A stretch of DNA of 38,137 nucleotides from Zygnema cylindricum (GCA_037447655.1 JBBHKE010002619.1:122790-160926); one strand, 5' to 3'; shown: positions 21,393 through 30,986, numbered from the stretch's first letter. A program made the numbers and translations. Notes: a model not told the origin generated them from the letters alone.

Positions 21393-24300
21393 AAGAGAGA
21401 GGCGAAAGCAGAGGCAAAGAGGGATAGGTAGAGAGAGAGGCAGAGGCAGAGAGAGGTGTAGGCTGAGAGAGATAGGCAGAGGCGGAAAGAGAGGCTGAGG
21501 GAGAGGCAGAGGGAGAGGGAGAGGCAGAGAGAGGCATAGGCATAGAGATAGAGACAGAGAGAGAGGCATAGAAAGGGGCATAGGCATAGAGAGAGGCAAA
21601 AAGTGGGGCAGAGTCGAAGAGAGGGAGATTCGGAGACAGAGGGTTAATGTGTCGAATCTCTATCTGTGACAATAAAGCTTTTAAAATCTAATAACATTTC
21701 CACATCTTTTCTATGCATAAATTTATTTTACTGATAGATAATTTGGGCACTTTTTTTTGCTCCTTTTTGTGGAAAAAATATCTCGTACTATGTGGCATAA
21801 ACCAAAACCTTTATCGTGAAAGTTGTCCTTCATATTCAATAAACATAAATTGTCAAAGAGTTATTTTAAAGAGTATACATAAAAAAAAAACCCATAAATA
21901 TACCCAAAGGGTCTTTATATACACATTAAAAAAAACTCATAAAAAACCCAAAATGTTTTATATACATCAAAACAAAAAACGTTAATAAACCCAAAAAGTC
22001 TTTATATACATCAAAACAAAAAACTCATAATAAACTCGAAAAACATGTCCAATTGACCCACGAAAAGCGACCTAATTTTAATATTTTTTTAATTTGAGAC
22101 TCATTATAATTTATTATCTAAAGCAACATTTCCAAAATACTTTCTTTCTCCTCCTCTGTTTCCCTTTATTCTTTACATTTTTTTTCTTTTGGTTAGGTCC
22201 AAAAGTGGCTCCTTTGAAAGCCTCTCCCTCTCCCTCTCCCTCTCCGGCTCCGGCTCCGGCCTATCGACCTCCGGGAGCTCGAGGGAGTGACGTGTCATCA
22301 GCTTTTCGTGCTCAGGTGAGGAAAAGATTATGTCTTATTTTTCTTTTATATGTTTTTTTTATTTTCTTCGTTTTTTTGGTATGTTTTTAGGTATTGACTT
22401 CCGTTTGTTTCAAAGTTGCAGATTTTTGTGTTTTCTCAGACAATTTTTGGCGACTTTTGACATTTTTAACGTTTTCTGACATTTTTCATCATTTTCAACA
22501 TGCTTTTGGCACGTTTTACTATTTTTTTGACATTTTTTTGACATTTTTTTACTTAAGTTTTTTTTTACATCTTTTTACAACTTTTGACGTATTTTTTGCC
22601 CGTTTTCTCACTTTTTCATTTCTTTTAAAAAAAAAAATCTTGCTTCTTTCAACATTTTAATCTAGCATTTTTTGACATGTTTTTGAGATTTCTCCCTTTT
22701 TTTTATATTTTTGATTGGGGGCAGTTATCGGGCGAGAAAGACAAGCCAAAAGTTATTGGAGAAGCCTCAAAATTGTATGTAAAAATCCTATTTTTCTCTT
22801 TTGGGTACATAGGGGTAAAAGGCAATATTGGATACTAGGGGATTATGCCTCAAAATTGTAATTAAAATCTTATTTTTTCCCTTTTTTATGGTATAAAAGG
22901 GGGGAAAGAAATTATTGGCTACTAGAGCATTATTCCTCAAAAATGTATGTTAAAATCCTTTCTACTTTGGGTACACAAAAGGGGTAAATTTTCTACTACG
23001 GATTACGCCTTCAAATCGTATATAAAAATCAGTTTTTTTCAATTTTTTGGGTATAAAAGAGGTAAAGGGATTCATTGACTCCTAGGGATTATGACTCAAG
23101 ATTGTCTATATAACTCCATTTTTATTATGGGTACAAAAGGGGGAAAACGAATTATTGGGTACTAGGGATTATGCCTCAAAATTGTTGTGAAACTCCTTTT
23201 TTATTTAGGGTACAAAAGGGGTGGAAGATGTAATTGGGTAGTAGCAATTATCATCTTATTTTGACTTTAACTAAATAAGTTAACAATTTCTTCTAAATTC
23301 AAAAATGTTGAGTATTGTATATTGGTTTTTTTCTATTTTTTCAAAAAATTGGGGTTTGTTATGTAAATAACGAGAAATCAACGATAAAATAAAGATCTCT
23401 AAAAGGAAAAATATGAAATTTCAAAAAAAGACGACAAAAATAGAGATGATTTTTTTTAACTCTCTCTCTCTCTCTATCTCTCTCTCTCTTCTCCCTCTCT
23501 CCCTCTCACCCCTCTCTCCCTCTCTTCCCTCCCTCTCTCCCTCCCTCCCTCCCTCCCTCCCTCCCTCCCTCCCTCCCTCCCCTCCCTCCCTCCCTCCCCC
23601 CCTCCCTTCCCCCCCTTCCTCCCTCCCTCCCTCCCTCCCCCTCCCCCCCCCAATCCCTCCCCCCCTCCCCACCCTCCCCTTCCCCCCCCCCCTCCCTCCC
23701 TCCCTCCCGTTTTCTGGTGGTTTTTTGTTATTTTTACAATATAGAAATGTTCCGGTGAGAAAAAGTTCAAAATTCCTCTCTCCTCGTTCTATCTGACTCT
23801 CTTCCTCTCTCCCTCTCATCCTTATTCCCTCTCTCTCTCTCCCCCTCCCCTCCTCCCACTTCCCCCTTTTTTTTATTTTGACGATATAGAAATGTTCCGG
23901 AGAGCAAGAGTGCGGCAAAAAACAAAAAAAGACGAGAAAAAGAGAAGCAAAAAAAGGAGGAAAATGGAGAAGACAAGGAGACGGTAGGTTCGGGGGGGGT
24001 GGGGGGGGAGAGAGAAACTGAAAGAGAGACGGAAATAGAGGTAAGGGGAGAGGGAGAGGGAAAGGCGAAGAAACGGGTTTGAAAAATTCAAGTAGGCGGT
24101 GGGTTTGTGGGGAGAAAGAGAGGAGAGAGTGAAGGAGAGGGAGAGGGAAAGTGGCAGGCAACCCTTTATTTTTTCTTTTTTTTTTCCTTTTTTTTGTTTT
24201 TTTCTTCTCCCTTTTTCTTTTTTCCCTTTTGGTACTGCAGTTAGTAATTTTGGGTAATTTTGTCTGTGGTTTCATATTTGTAAATTACTTCTTTTTGTTT

Positions 24301-25329
24301 TGCTTTACTTCAACTTTTTTTTCCTTCTTTTTTTCTTTCTTTCTTTTTTAGAAAGCAGTTCTGAAAATGTCGAGTCTCTCCAAATTCCCTTGTCAAGTGG
24401 AGGACCTCAAGAAGAAGGTAAGTGAAAAAACGACAATTTTTTTTTGTCTTTATTCACTACGGTTTGTCTTTAATTGAGGAAAAAGAAAAAGGTTAACATT
24501 TAAAGATTATGGGGAGTGAGAAAGTGACAAAAACTTTTTGACTGTTCTCACTACTGTTTGTCTTTTTTCTGAGGAAAAAGGTAAAGGGTGAAACTTAAAA
24601 TTTAAGGTCGGGGAGAAAAGACGAAAGTTTTTTGTCTTTATTCACTACTTTTTGTCGTTATTTCCGGAAAAAGAAAAAGAGTGAAACCTAAAGTGTAAGT
24701 TGAGTGAAAAAAAAAAACTTAATCATAGTACAAATTTAGGAAACAAAAAGAAAAAAGGAAAATTTGAAAACTTACGATTGTATGTATTTTGTATTTTTTA
24801 TTAGGTTTTTTAGTTTTAGTCTCTTCTTTGTCTTGTAGGAATTCTTTTATCCATTTTTTGGTGTTTTTTTTTCCAGTTTTATTAATTCTTACCAAAACTT
24901 TTATTTGGAGTTGATACCATTTGTTCAAAAGTTGTTCAAAATATGTTCAAAATATTCTCAAAAAATGTTTTTGAATATGCTTTTAACATATTTTCAAAAT
25001 ATGCTCAAAAATTATGAAAATATGCTTGAAATATGCTTAAAACTTCTTTCAAAATATTATGTTTTACCATACACTCAAAATATGCAAAAAATTATGCGTA
25101 AACATGTTTAAAATATGCTTAAATGTTTGGAGTTTTTTTTTTTTTTTAAGGGGAAGGTGGAGGAGATGTCGCGAAAAAAATACGAGCTTTGGGCAAAAAG
25201 CTAAGGCAAATAGAGGAGTTAAAAAAGAAGGGGGAGGACGGAGGGAACTTGACCGAGGAACAAAAAGAAAAATTAAAGCAGGAAAATCAATTAAGGAAAG
25301 AGTTGGCAACTTTAGAAGGCCGTGGGTAA
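13597..25329 (+). CDS. EIF2A: eukaryotic translation initiation factor 2A (eIF2A), multi-exon
   Basis: Exons supported by phase and homology: 13597-13636, 14051-14111, 14751 to 15023 or 15067, 16162-16396, 16771-16839, 17359-17460, 18200-18240, 19046-19179, 20790-20853, 21198-21318, 22197-22315, 22725-22774, 23890-23987, 24352-24417, 25151-25329 (TAA). Another exon or exons must lie between 15.02 and 16.16 kb; 15170 to about 15378 is one open frame (CISTHRIAVR ... GSPHIVAS) with eIF2A-like words. The total should be near 600 residues, close to animal eIF2A. Family signatures are LVREREGLSLF, SFSPKNTFLQVFQKP, GAPASIRIF, VDKTNQSYYGE, MPSKATLFDSKCRPLFDFG, LAGFGNLPGDV, WSPTG..VLVSTTAPRLQVDNG (beta-propeller), then AYRPPGAR and a basic C-terminal coiled region KKIRALGKKLRQIEELKKK. 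eIF2A is a WD-type protein that binds initiator Met-tRNA and the 40S subunit in non-canonical initiation. The exon 14 donor (GTTCGG at 23988) is weak but needed for phase. Many introns hold junction repeats. Confidence 0.92.
16985..17345. repeat. intron repeats before eIF2A exon 7
   Basis: A unit with AGATACAAGAT...TCCAATTTGAAG...GGAAAAACCTAAAAGATTGAAGG appears twice (about 16985-17110 and 17130-17225). It is followed by a 20-38 bp minisatellite of GAAAAACCTTCAAAATTGA words up to about 17340, just before the exon 7 acceptor. Confidence 0.8.
17451..17730. repeat. tandem copies of the eIF2A exon 7 donor junction
   Basis: The real junction reads ACGACCGCT then GTATCC (donor at 17461). ACGACCGCTGTATC recurs exactly at about 17592-17605 with a GT donor at 17601, and as ACGACCGTTATATC at about 17683-17696 with the GT shifted and lost. 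Each is followed by TTTCACATTTCTCAC(A/G)TTCCTCATGTTTTTCA-like sequence and a CTCTCCCTCTC tract. Confidence 0.92.
18650..19040. repeat. T-rich repeats before eIF2A exon 9
   Basis: Units of TTTTTGTC and GTTTTCTATTTTTGCGACAA recur up to the real acceptor, which itself ends TTTCTATTGTTGTCGGTTGCAG. The units thus resemble the polypyrimidine-acceptor sequence of exon 9. The long Phe-rich open frames here are intronic artefacts. Confidence 0.65.
19096..19645. repeat. tandem duplication of the 3' half of eIF2A exon 9, two strong plus three decayed copies
   Basis: Exon 9's second half and donor (19096-19190) are copied 141 bp downstream (about 19237-19330), retaining GAGTGGTCCCCCACCGGGCA, CTACAAGT and GATAATGG followed by GTGAGA. 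Copy 2 stays open (MSFEWSPTGHKVFVSTTAPRL...). Further remnants are near 19405-19460 (ACCACGGCTCCGAGATTATA), 19528-19585 (CCCCGAGACTACAAGTTGG) and 19612-19640 (AAGTCGATAACGAGTGAGAAA). All carry a GGTATAAAG-type tail. Confidence 0.93.
19960..20350. repeat. AACTGAATAT minisatellite with a larger duplicated unit, eIF2A intron 9
   Basis: Degenerate ATAACTGAATATAACCGAAT units are interspersed with a larger repeat: GAGTTTGCTTATTT at about 20086 and 20272, each followed by GGAATAG(A/G)... and ending in TGAAAACATG, with about 185 bp spacing. Confidence 0.85.
20545..20690. repeat. GAGAAATGGGTATAAA minisatellite, eIF2A intron 9
   Basis: About 16-17 bp units of GAGAAATGGGTATAAA. The words match the sequence after the exon 9 donors upstream (GTGAGAAATG ... 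GGGTATAAAGA), suggesting that this array also descends from that junction. Confidence 0.8.
20890..21066. repeat. AACTGAATATAACTGA minisatellite, eIF2A intron 10
   Basis: The same unit family as in intron 9 (ATATAACTGA, AATCCAACTGAATCTAACTG), but located in the next intron, on the other side of the 64-bp exon 10. Confidence 0.85.
21340..21640. repeat. (GA)n tract and purine-rich satellite, eIF2A intron 11
   Basis: A clean GA run (about 21342-21391) grades into GAGGCAGAGG / GAGAGGCATAGG units. The reading frames found here on both strands are repeat artefacts. Confidence 0.95.
22740..23260. repeat. tandem array of the eIF2A exon 13 donor junction, six to seven units
   Basis: The real exon end GAAGCCTCAAAATT then GTATGT (donor 22775) starts an array of about 75-90 bp units. 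Each reads roughly TTATTGG(N)TACTAGGGATTATGCCTCAAAATTGTATGTAAAAATCC, then a T run and GGGTACAAAAGGGG. Later copies centre near 22850, 22940, 23010, 23095, 23175 and a truncated one at 23240. The unit near 23175 retains GCCTCAAAATTGT exactly. Confidence 0.93.
23461..23708. repeat. CT / CCCT polypyrimidine tract, eIF2A intron 13
   Basis: (CT)n passing into (CCCT)n and C runs, about 250 bp. It lies directly upstream of the duplicated exon 14 acceptor and can act as an oversized polypyrimidine tract. Open frames of 98-284 codons on the minus strand here are artefacts. Confidence 0.95.
23716..23912. repeat. duplicated acceptor and first bases of eIF2A exon 14
   Basis: The real acceptor is ATTTTGACGATATAG then AAATGTTCCGGAGAGCAAGAG (exon from 23890). 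A copy at about 23733-23765 reads ATTTTTACAATATAGAAATGTTCCGGTGAGAAAAAGT, and CT-rich sequence follows each. In the copy, AG and GGTGAG bracket a 10-nt AAATGTTCCG, forming a potential cryptic micro-exon. Confidence 0.9.
23978..24165. repeat. decayed duplicate of the eIF2A exon 14 donor region
   Basis: The donor neighbourhood GACGGTAGGTTCGGGGGGGG followed by GAGAGAGAAACTGAAAG and GGAGAGGGAGAGGGAAAGG is echoed about 110 bp later as GGCGGTGGGTTTGTGGGGAG, GAAAGAGAGGAGAGAGTGAAG, then GGAGAGGGAGAGGGAAAGTGG. Confidence 0.65.
24410..24720. repeat. tandem units starting at the eIF2A exon 15 donor
   Basis: From AAGAAG then GTAAGTG (donor 24418), units of about 95 bp repeat with GAGGAAAAAG(A/G)TAAAGGGTGAAACTTAAA, GTGAGAAAA, then TTTTTGTCTTTATTCACTACTGTTTGTC. 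There are about four copies to 24720. A donor-like AAGGTAAAGG persists in one unit near 24578. Confidence 0.75.
24930..25125. repeat. CAAAATATGCT minisatellite, eIF2A intron 15
   Basis: Degenerate units of TTCAAAATATGCTCAAAAATT / GAAAATATGCTTAAA just upstream of the last exon's T tract and acceptor (25150). Confidence 0.85.
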
Positions 25330-26469
25330 AAAAAAAACCTCTAAAACCCAAGAAAATCTCTTAAAAAAATATCGTCGTTAAAAAAATAAAAAATGCAAAT
25401 CTGGATCTCGGAAACGAGTCTCTTAAAAAGATCTCAAAATATCTCAAAATCTCTTAAAATTTATGAAGAATCTCTTGAAATCTCTTCACAATCTTTTTAA
25501 ATCCTTTAGAATATTTTGAAATTTCTTGAGAATCTCTCGGGAAATCTTTTTTGATTTCGGTCGGAAAGGGTGTTTTATTTGCTCGAGTGAGAGTGGAGAT
25601 TTAGATGTAGATGAGAGAGAAAGGAGGAGAGAGAGAAGAGGAGAGAGAGAGGATGAGGAGGGAGAGAGGAGGAGAGAGGGAAGATGAGGAGAGATAGGAG
25701 AGAGAAGAGAGAGAGGACGAGGAGGGAGAGAGAGGAGAGGACGAGGAAGATGAGGATGTAGAGAGTTAGGGCTATTTTTATGTTTAGGTTTAAATTTACG
25801 TTTAGGTTTTTGGTTCATTAATTTTTGAAAATCAAATTGGTTTTATTTTGATAGTTGTGATTGTGAGGTTGATGTTGTACTTTTGGTGACGTTTGTTTTT
25901 TGTATTCGTCTTTGTTTTTCATTTTCGTTCTTGTCTTTGTTTCCGTGTCACTTCTGTGTCCGTTTTTGTTTTCGTAATGTTTGTGTTCTCGATTTCGTCG
26001 ACAAATACTCTCAGGGTAAGACTTTCCATTTCTATCCCAACCTAAAAACCAGAAAAAGTCTTAACATTATTTTCAACAATTGAAAATGATGAAAATAAAA
26101 ATCAGGACAAGAAAAGGGAAAAGAAAGGAAAGGGCATGGTGGTCAAGTAAAGAGAATGGCAAAAAAAAAAAAATCAAAATATGAAGTGCAACTTTTTCAG
26201 GAACAAGACAATAATAGTGTTTCTTCACCAAGAAAAATACACAGTTCCCACTCTTTAGAGTAAGATAATTGTTAATATTAATATGAAATTAGAATCGACG
26301 AATCTGGTTTAGGCTGACGAGGAGGGATACTTCAGTATATGATTTTGGGTCAAACATGCCAGCAAATTAGTGTTATATTAACTCTAATAGTGACATATAG
26401 TCACATATCTTAAACCAGAAAAAAATGTCATCGTAGAAGTAGAAGAAGACAAAGGTATCACTAACTCGA
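25330..26469. other. eIF2A 3' flank, no further gene seen
   Basis: AAATCTCTT repeats (about 25355-25540), then GAGGAGAGAG purine repeats (about 25600-25760), then AT-rich sequence. The repeats should be largely 3' UTR or flank. No exon is supported. Confidence 0.5.
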
Positions 26470-26511
26470 AAAGCGATCATTTTTCTTTACCCTCTCCCCC
26501 TTTCTTCCCCA

Positions 26512-29500
26512 ATGGCCTTTTACCCCCCCCATACCCCTATACCACTATTTCAATCATCTTCCCTTTCCCACGCCCCCCCTTTTTGGTCCCTTCTTCCATA
26601 TCCCCCCTTTTCTCTCCGTTGCATCTATGTTATTTTTTGGCCCACTACCAATTTCCCCATCCATCCCACATGGTTCCTTTTCCTCTCCCACGTTTTCTCT
26701 TCCTCTCACCCTCCCAATTCCCATGGCTTCTTTGACTTATTGACCATGTCCGGAAGCCCTTCTTATTCCCTTCTCCCTCCCCCACCACCACCCAAACCTC
26801 GTAAATCTTCTAGGCGTTTGGAATGTCCTGGGTGCCACGCCCATTTTGCCGCTGGGGCCGGTATTTCCCTTCACACACGGAGTTGTCGACATTGTATAAC
26901 CTTGGGTGGTCCTTTGTCTATCACCTCTCCTCAATCGTCGTCGATCACACTCCCTTCCGGCCCCACAGATGAGGATTGGAATTTCGTTCGTGAGTTAGAT
27001 GTTTTGGTGGCTTACGATTTGGAAGCTCCCCGCCCGCGATTGTACACCCGTATACCCATGGCCGTCAGGACAATAGTACAAGATGCCCTCCACCTCCCCT
27101 TGTCCCACATTTCTTCAAACCCGGTGGACATTGCTCTTTGGCACCTTCTTCTTATGTTCTCTCTTTGGGTGCTAGTCCTTCCAGGTCGTGGAGGGGGCAG
27201 TGGGGCTAGAGAAACTATGGCCCGTTGTCGCCGATTCCTTCGTGGTGACTGGAAGGCCCTCCACGCCGAGCATGAGGATCGGGTATCGAGCACCTCTTTC
27301 ATACCACGTCGGCCACCTAGGCCATCGGATGTCCTGGCCTCTTATCGTCGAGCAATTCACTTGGGCCGTGTTGGTGAGCTTTCTCGAGCGGTTCGGGCCC
27401 TATAGCCATTCACCCCTGCCCCCGGATCTTCTTCCACTATTGAGGTCCTTCGAGCTCTCCACCCCCCTGCCCCTTCCCCTTTACCCCCTTCCATCCACGC
27501 CTTTGAGACTTCTGAGAGTTTTACTTTGGATCGGGAGGTTTTCATTAAGGCTCTTAGCTCTTCTCCTCACCTTTCAGTAGGGGGCCCCTCGGGCACACTG
27601 TATGAGTTGTTTCGCGATGTTTTGCCCCCTGAATCGGGTGCCCGGGGGTTCAATGTGTTTTTTCGAGTATGTTCCCTTATTGCTACTAGGGATGTTCCCC
27701 ATCAGATTTGTGATCTTCTCACGGCCTCCCGCCTTGAGGCAGTCGCCAAACCTAATGGTGGGATCCGCCCTATCGCCGAGGGAGAGGTTTTATATAGATT
27801 GGTGGCTCGTGCGATATGTGTCCAGCTCCAACCAGCTTTCCATGGTTATTTTTCTCCTCATCAGTTTGGAGTGGCCACGAGAGGGGGTTGTGAGGCCGTG
27901 GTCAACAGGATTCGGGCTTTGTTGGATGTACATCCGGATTGGTTGATCTTTCAGGTCGACGTTTCCAATGCCTTTAATACGGCGGATCGTAACGTGATTT
28001 TTTCTGAGATTATGGCGGCTCCATCTTCGATTGTCCAATTATTCCCCTTTGTGAGGGCTTTCTATTCTTTGACAAGCAGCCATTCCTTCTCGGCCGATGG
28101 TGATCTCACTCCTCTCTCCTCTACTGGCACTCGCCAAGGCGATCCTCTCGGCGGACCTTTGTTCGCCCTCGCCCATTACCGGGCCCTTCGTGCCTCTGCA
28201 GCCGCCTTCCCATCTTGCCTTTTCCCTTTGGTCGCAGATGATACGCACATTATTGGGCCTAGAAAACAAGTCGTGTTGGCATATGATTTTTTCAAGGAAC
28301 GTTTAGCCGAACTCAACCTTTCAGTCCAGCCGTCGAAGTGTGTTATTTGGTCTCCTCAAGATATCCCACTTTCGTTTACTCCACCTTTTGGTTTTCAAAC
28401 CCCTTCTCCCTCCGATGGCATTCGAGTGCTTGGTTGCCCCCTTGGTTCGGATACTTTCATGACCCAATTCCTTCATGATGCTTTACAGACAGATCTAGCC
28501 CAAGTGGACAATCTTCATCGCCTTCCCGATCCCCAAGTTGCGTTTGCTATGTTAACCAGGTGTTTTCCCCACCGCCCTTCTTATCTTACTCGTACCTCCC
28601 CTCCCACTCCGACATTTATCTCCTCTCTCTCGGCTTTTGACGATCGCCTCATGGAAGTCCTCCACACTCTGTTAGGTCGGGGGGCATTTGATCGCGAGTC
28701 TGGGCCATCAGCCCGCATTCAGGCATCCCTCCCTGTCTCTAATGGGGGGTTGGGTCTACTATCCACTGCTCGTGTTGCTCGCGCTACCTATTTGGGAAGT
28801 TGGTGTCTTATTGCCTCCACTCTTGTTTCCCGTTTCTTGGTTGGGGACACCCCCGTTCTACCTACTGTTATCCCCCGGGTTTCAGACGGTGTGTTCGCCT
28901 TCCAGCGATCTCTATTGGACGCGTCACGTTCTCTTCCTCCCCATGCCCTAATGAATGTGCCAATTTTCTCCACCCTTGTTACAAAACCAGTTGAGCATGT
29001 CCAGGAATCGATTTCTGATCGGGTTGTCGCCGCCATTAAATCAGACCTTCTCAAGGCGCTTCCCTCCGATTCTTCGCGTGCCCGTCTTCTCTCTTGTGGC
29101 GGACCTGGTTCTGGGTCTTGGCTTTTCGCTTCACCGATGTTGTCCACTCTCTGATTCTCACCGGCTCAGTTCACCACCGCCCTCCTGTTTCGCCTTGGCC
29201 TTCCCCATCCTCCTTTACTTGGCTCTCTTGTTTGTGCATGTGGTCGCGTCTTGGGGGCCGATGGTGTCCATTTGCTTCGTTGCTCCCATGGGGGAGATTT
29301 AATACAGGCGCACGACACTATTCGCGATGTCGTTGCGACTATCACTTCAGAGGGGGGCTTTTCTGTGCGTCGAGAAGTTTCTCATATTATTCCCAAGCGT
29401 CGGATCGATGTTGTTCTGCTTAATGGTGCCCGTCGCATCTTCGGTGATATTGTTTTGGCAAACCCTACTTCAGCTACAATTGTTAGTCAGGCGGCTCGAC

Positions 29501-29763
29501 ATGTTGGGGTGGCGGCTCGTGATGCCGCTAAGGTGAAGGAGCGTGATTATGCCCACCGGGACCCTATGGATAACTTTATTTCGGTGGCGGTCGAGATCTT
29601 TGGTTGTCTGGGTGTTGCAATGGACGAGTTTCTCCGTACTTGCGCTCGACGTGCTTTCGAGCGCCGAGGACCAGGGAGCCCTCCTCCTTCGGTCCTTACT
29701 TCTTTTTATCGTCAACGCTTATCTGTGGCTTTACAACGAGTGCAAGCTTCTATTCTCCTCTGA
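26512..29763 (+). pseudogene. reverse transcriptase / endonuclease polyprotein with two in-frame stops
   Basis: One frame from ATG 26512 to TGA 29761-29763, interrupted only by TAG at 27403-27405 and TGA at 29152-29154, with no frameshift. The N-terminus carries a finger C-P-G-C-x12-H-x3-C at about residues 105-125 (a later Met at 26746 is an alternative start). RT motifs: FQVDVSNAFNTADR (catalytic Asp codon 27958-27960), TGTRQGDPLGGPL, VADD (28231-28242, with Val in place of the usual Tyr or Phe), LSVQPSKCVIW and IRVLGCPLGS. The C-terminal part has CACG...CSHGGD...H (29233-29313), then RRIDVVLL...FGDIVLANP, a PD-(D/E)xK-like nuclease core. Pro/Ser-rich linkers and codon choice differ from the host genes. 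Both breaks are single nonsense codons, so the copy is probably young but inactive, unless the stops are read through. Confidence 0.85.
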
Positions 29764-30100
29764 TCGGCTGTTGCGGCTATGGATCGTCGTCGGGTTCCGG
29801 AACTCCCTCAACGTGCTCCCCCGGGATGGGGGGACTTACGGGGTTGCTTTTCGTAGTTATTTAATTGGGTTGGGGTTGGGGTTGTAGTTTTGGCTTTGTC
29901 AATTGTCGTGCTTTTCATTTTGAGTTTGGGTGCTTTTATTTTCCTTGTTGTTGTTTTCTTTTTGTTTTTGTTGTGCTGTTATTTTATTCCCCTGCTGGTA
30001 GTTTTTCAGTTTCGGCCATGCCACCCCTTTTGTACCCCCGGACTCAGATGGTTTACCATCGTGCTTTTTAATATATCCTGCGGTAGAAAAAATAATTATT
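29764..30100 (+). other. retrotransposon 3' UTR
   Basis: A T/G-rich tail after the polyprotein stop continues the element's composition until about 30070-30100, where GTAGAAAAAATAATTATTG marks the return to AT-rich host sequence. Short open frames here have no support. Confidence 0.5.
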
Positions 30101-30189
30101 GTTGACCCAATAATAACGACTCCCATGACTTTTTGTCTTTTCCCGTTTTTTTGGCTTCTCCAAACCAGAAAAACGTCAGGAACGCTTCC

Positions 30190-30285
30190 CTCTTCTTTTC
30201 TTTTTCTTTTCTTTCCTTTTCTTTTCTTTTCTTTTCTTTTCTTTTCTTTTGTCTTTTTTCGTTTTTTCGTTTTTTCTTTTTTTTC
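30190..30285. repeat. (CTTTT)n tract
   Basis: TTTTCTTTTC pentamer repeats between the retrotransposon and the hAT-like element. Confidence 0.9.
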
Positions 30286-30420
30286 TCCCCTCCTTTTTTA
30301 TGTTTTGTGCTTATTGGGAGCTACATTAGCTACTAGTCCCAAAGATCTTTATTTTCATGGAAAGAGAAAACTGGGAAAATATTTCAGCCTGTCTATCAAT
30401 TCTAATTCTCAATTCTAAAG

Positions 30421-30986
30421 CATAGTTCAAAAGTAGGCGTTTTTATGGTAGGCCATTGGTAGGCGCACAAAACTTGGCACAAAACTCGCGTAGAGTAGGC
30501 ATACTGTATGTGTGCGTTGTGCACACTCTTGTACGAACGTACCAATCTGATGTATCATCATAGTACAGCGCACGCCGCCAGACGAATTTTTTTAGCGAAC
30601 TGACACGGCGTAGGATGACATTCCGCAGGAAAAAAAACCCGGAAAAAAAGAAGAAGAGCGGACGTAAATCCTATCGTAAGTTGTGTTATGGGCTTTTCAT
30701 GTGATCTTCTTAGATCGTTACTTTGATCATCGACCGTCCGATCGTTCAAATCTGACGGTTTAAATAAAAAATACCTCAAAACTCACGGAAAAATAAAAAT
30801 TTGTCCTAATGTTTTTCAAAATTTAGACATGAAGTTTAATTCTCTATTGATCGATGTGCAACTCAAACCTGTTACTATTTTTTTTCATTTTGCGACCAAT
30901 ACAATATGGGTCTTAAGGCCATATTGAATGTTTTGCGTACAATAGGCATATTGTATGGGCCTACTTTCACCTACTTTTGAACTATG
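30421..30986. mobile_element. 566-bp non-autonomous hAT-like element
   Basis: It begins CATAGTTCAAAAGTAGGCG and ends with the reverse complement of CATAGTTCAAAAGTAGGTG. It is flanked on both sides by TTCTAAAG (30413-30420 and 30987-30994), a perfect 8-bp target-site duplication. Eight-bp duplications with CA...TG ends are typical of hAT elements. Subterminal GTAGGC words (GGTAGGCC, GAGTAGGCAT, AATAGGCATA) occur near both ends. There is no transposase frame, so it depends on a partner elsewhere. Confidence 0.9.

Larger units (their letters stand above)
26470..30100 (+). mobile_element. non-LTR retrotransposon, restriction-like-endonuclease type
   Basis: A block visibly richer in G+C than its flanks contains one long reading frame with an N-terminal zinc finger, reverse transcriptase and a C-terminal CCHC/H finger plus restriction-like nuclease, the architecture of R2/CRE/NeSL/Utopia-type elements. 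No LTRs are seen. The 5' edge (near 26470) and 3' edge (near 30070-30110) are set by the composition change. I found no convincing target-site duplication or poly(A) tail. Confidence 0.8.

Noticed and set aside
21176-21672. Ser/Leu-rich and Arg/Glu-rich frames on both strands
   Set aside because: Products of the (GA)n tract in eIF2A intron 11.
23421-24275. 284-codon minus-strand open frame
   Set aside because: It lies across CT/CCCT satellites and eIF2A exon 14 on the opposite strand; the Arg/Glu/Gly repeats come from the satellite.
26470-30100. LTR retrotransposon or retrovirus-like element
   Set aside because: No long terminal repeats, gag, protease or integrase motifs; the C-terminal finger and nuclease fit the non-LTR RLE type.
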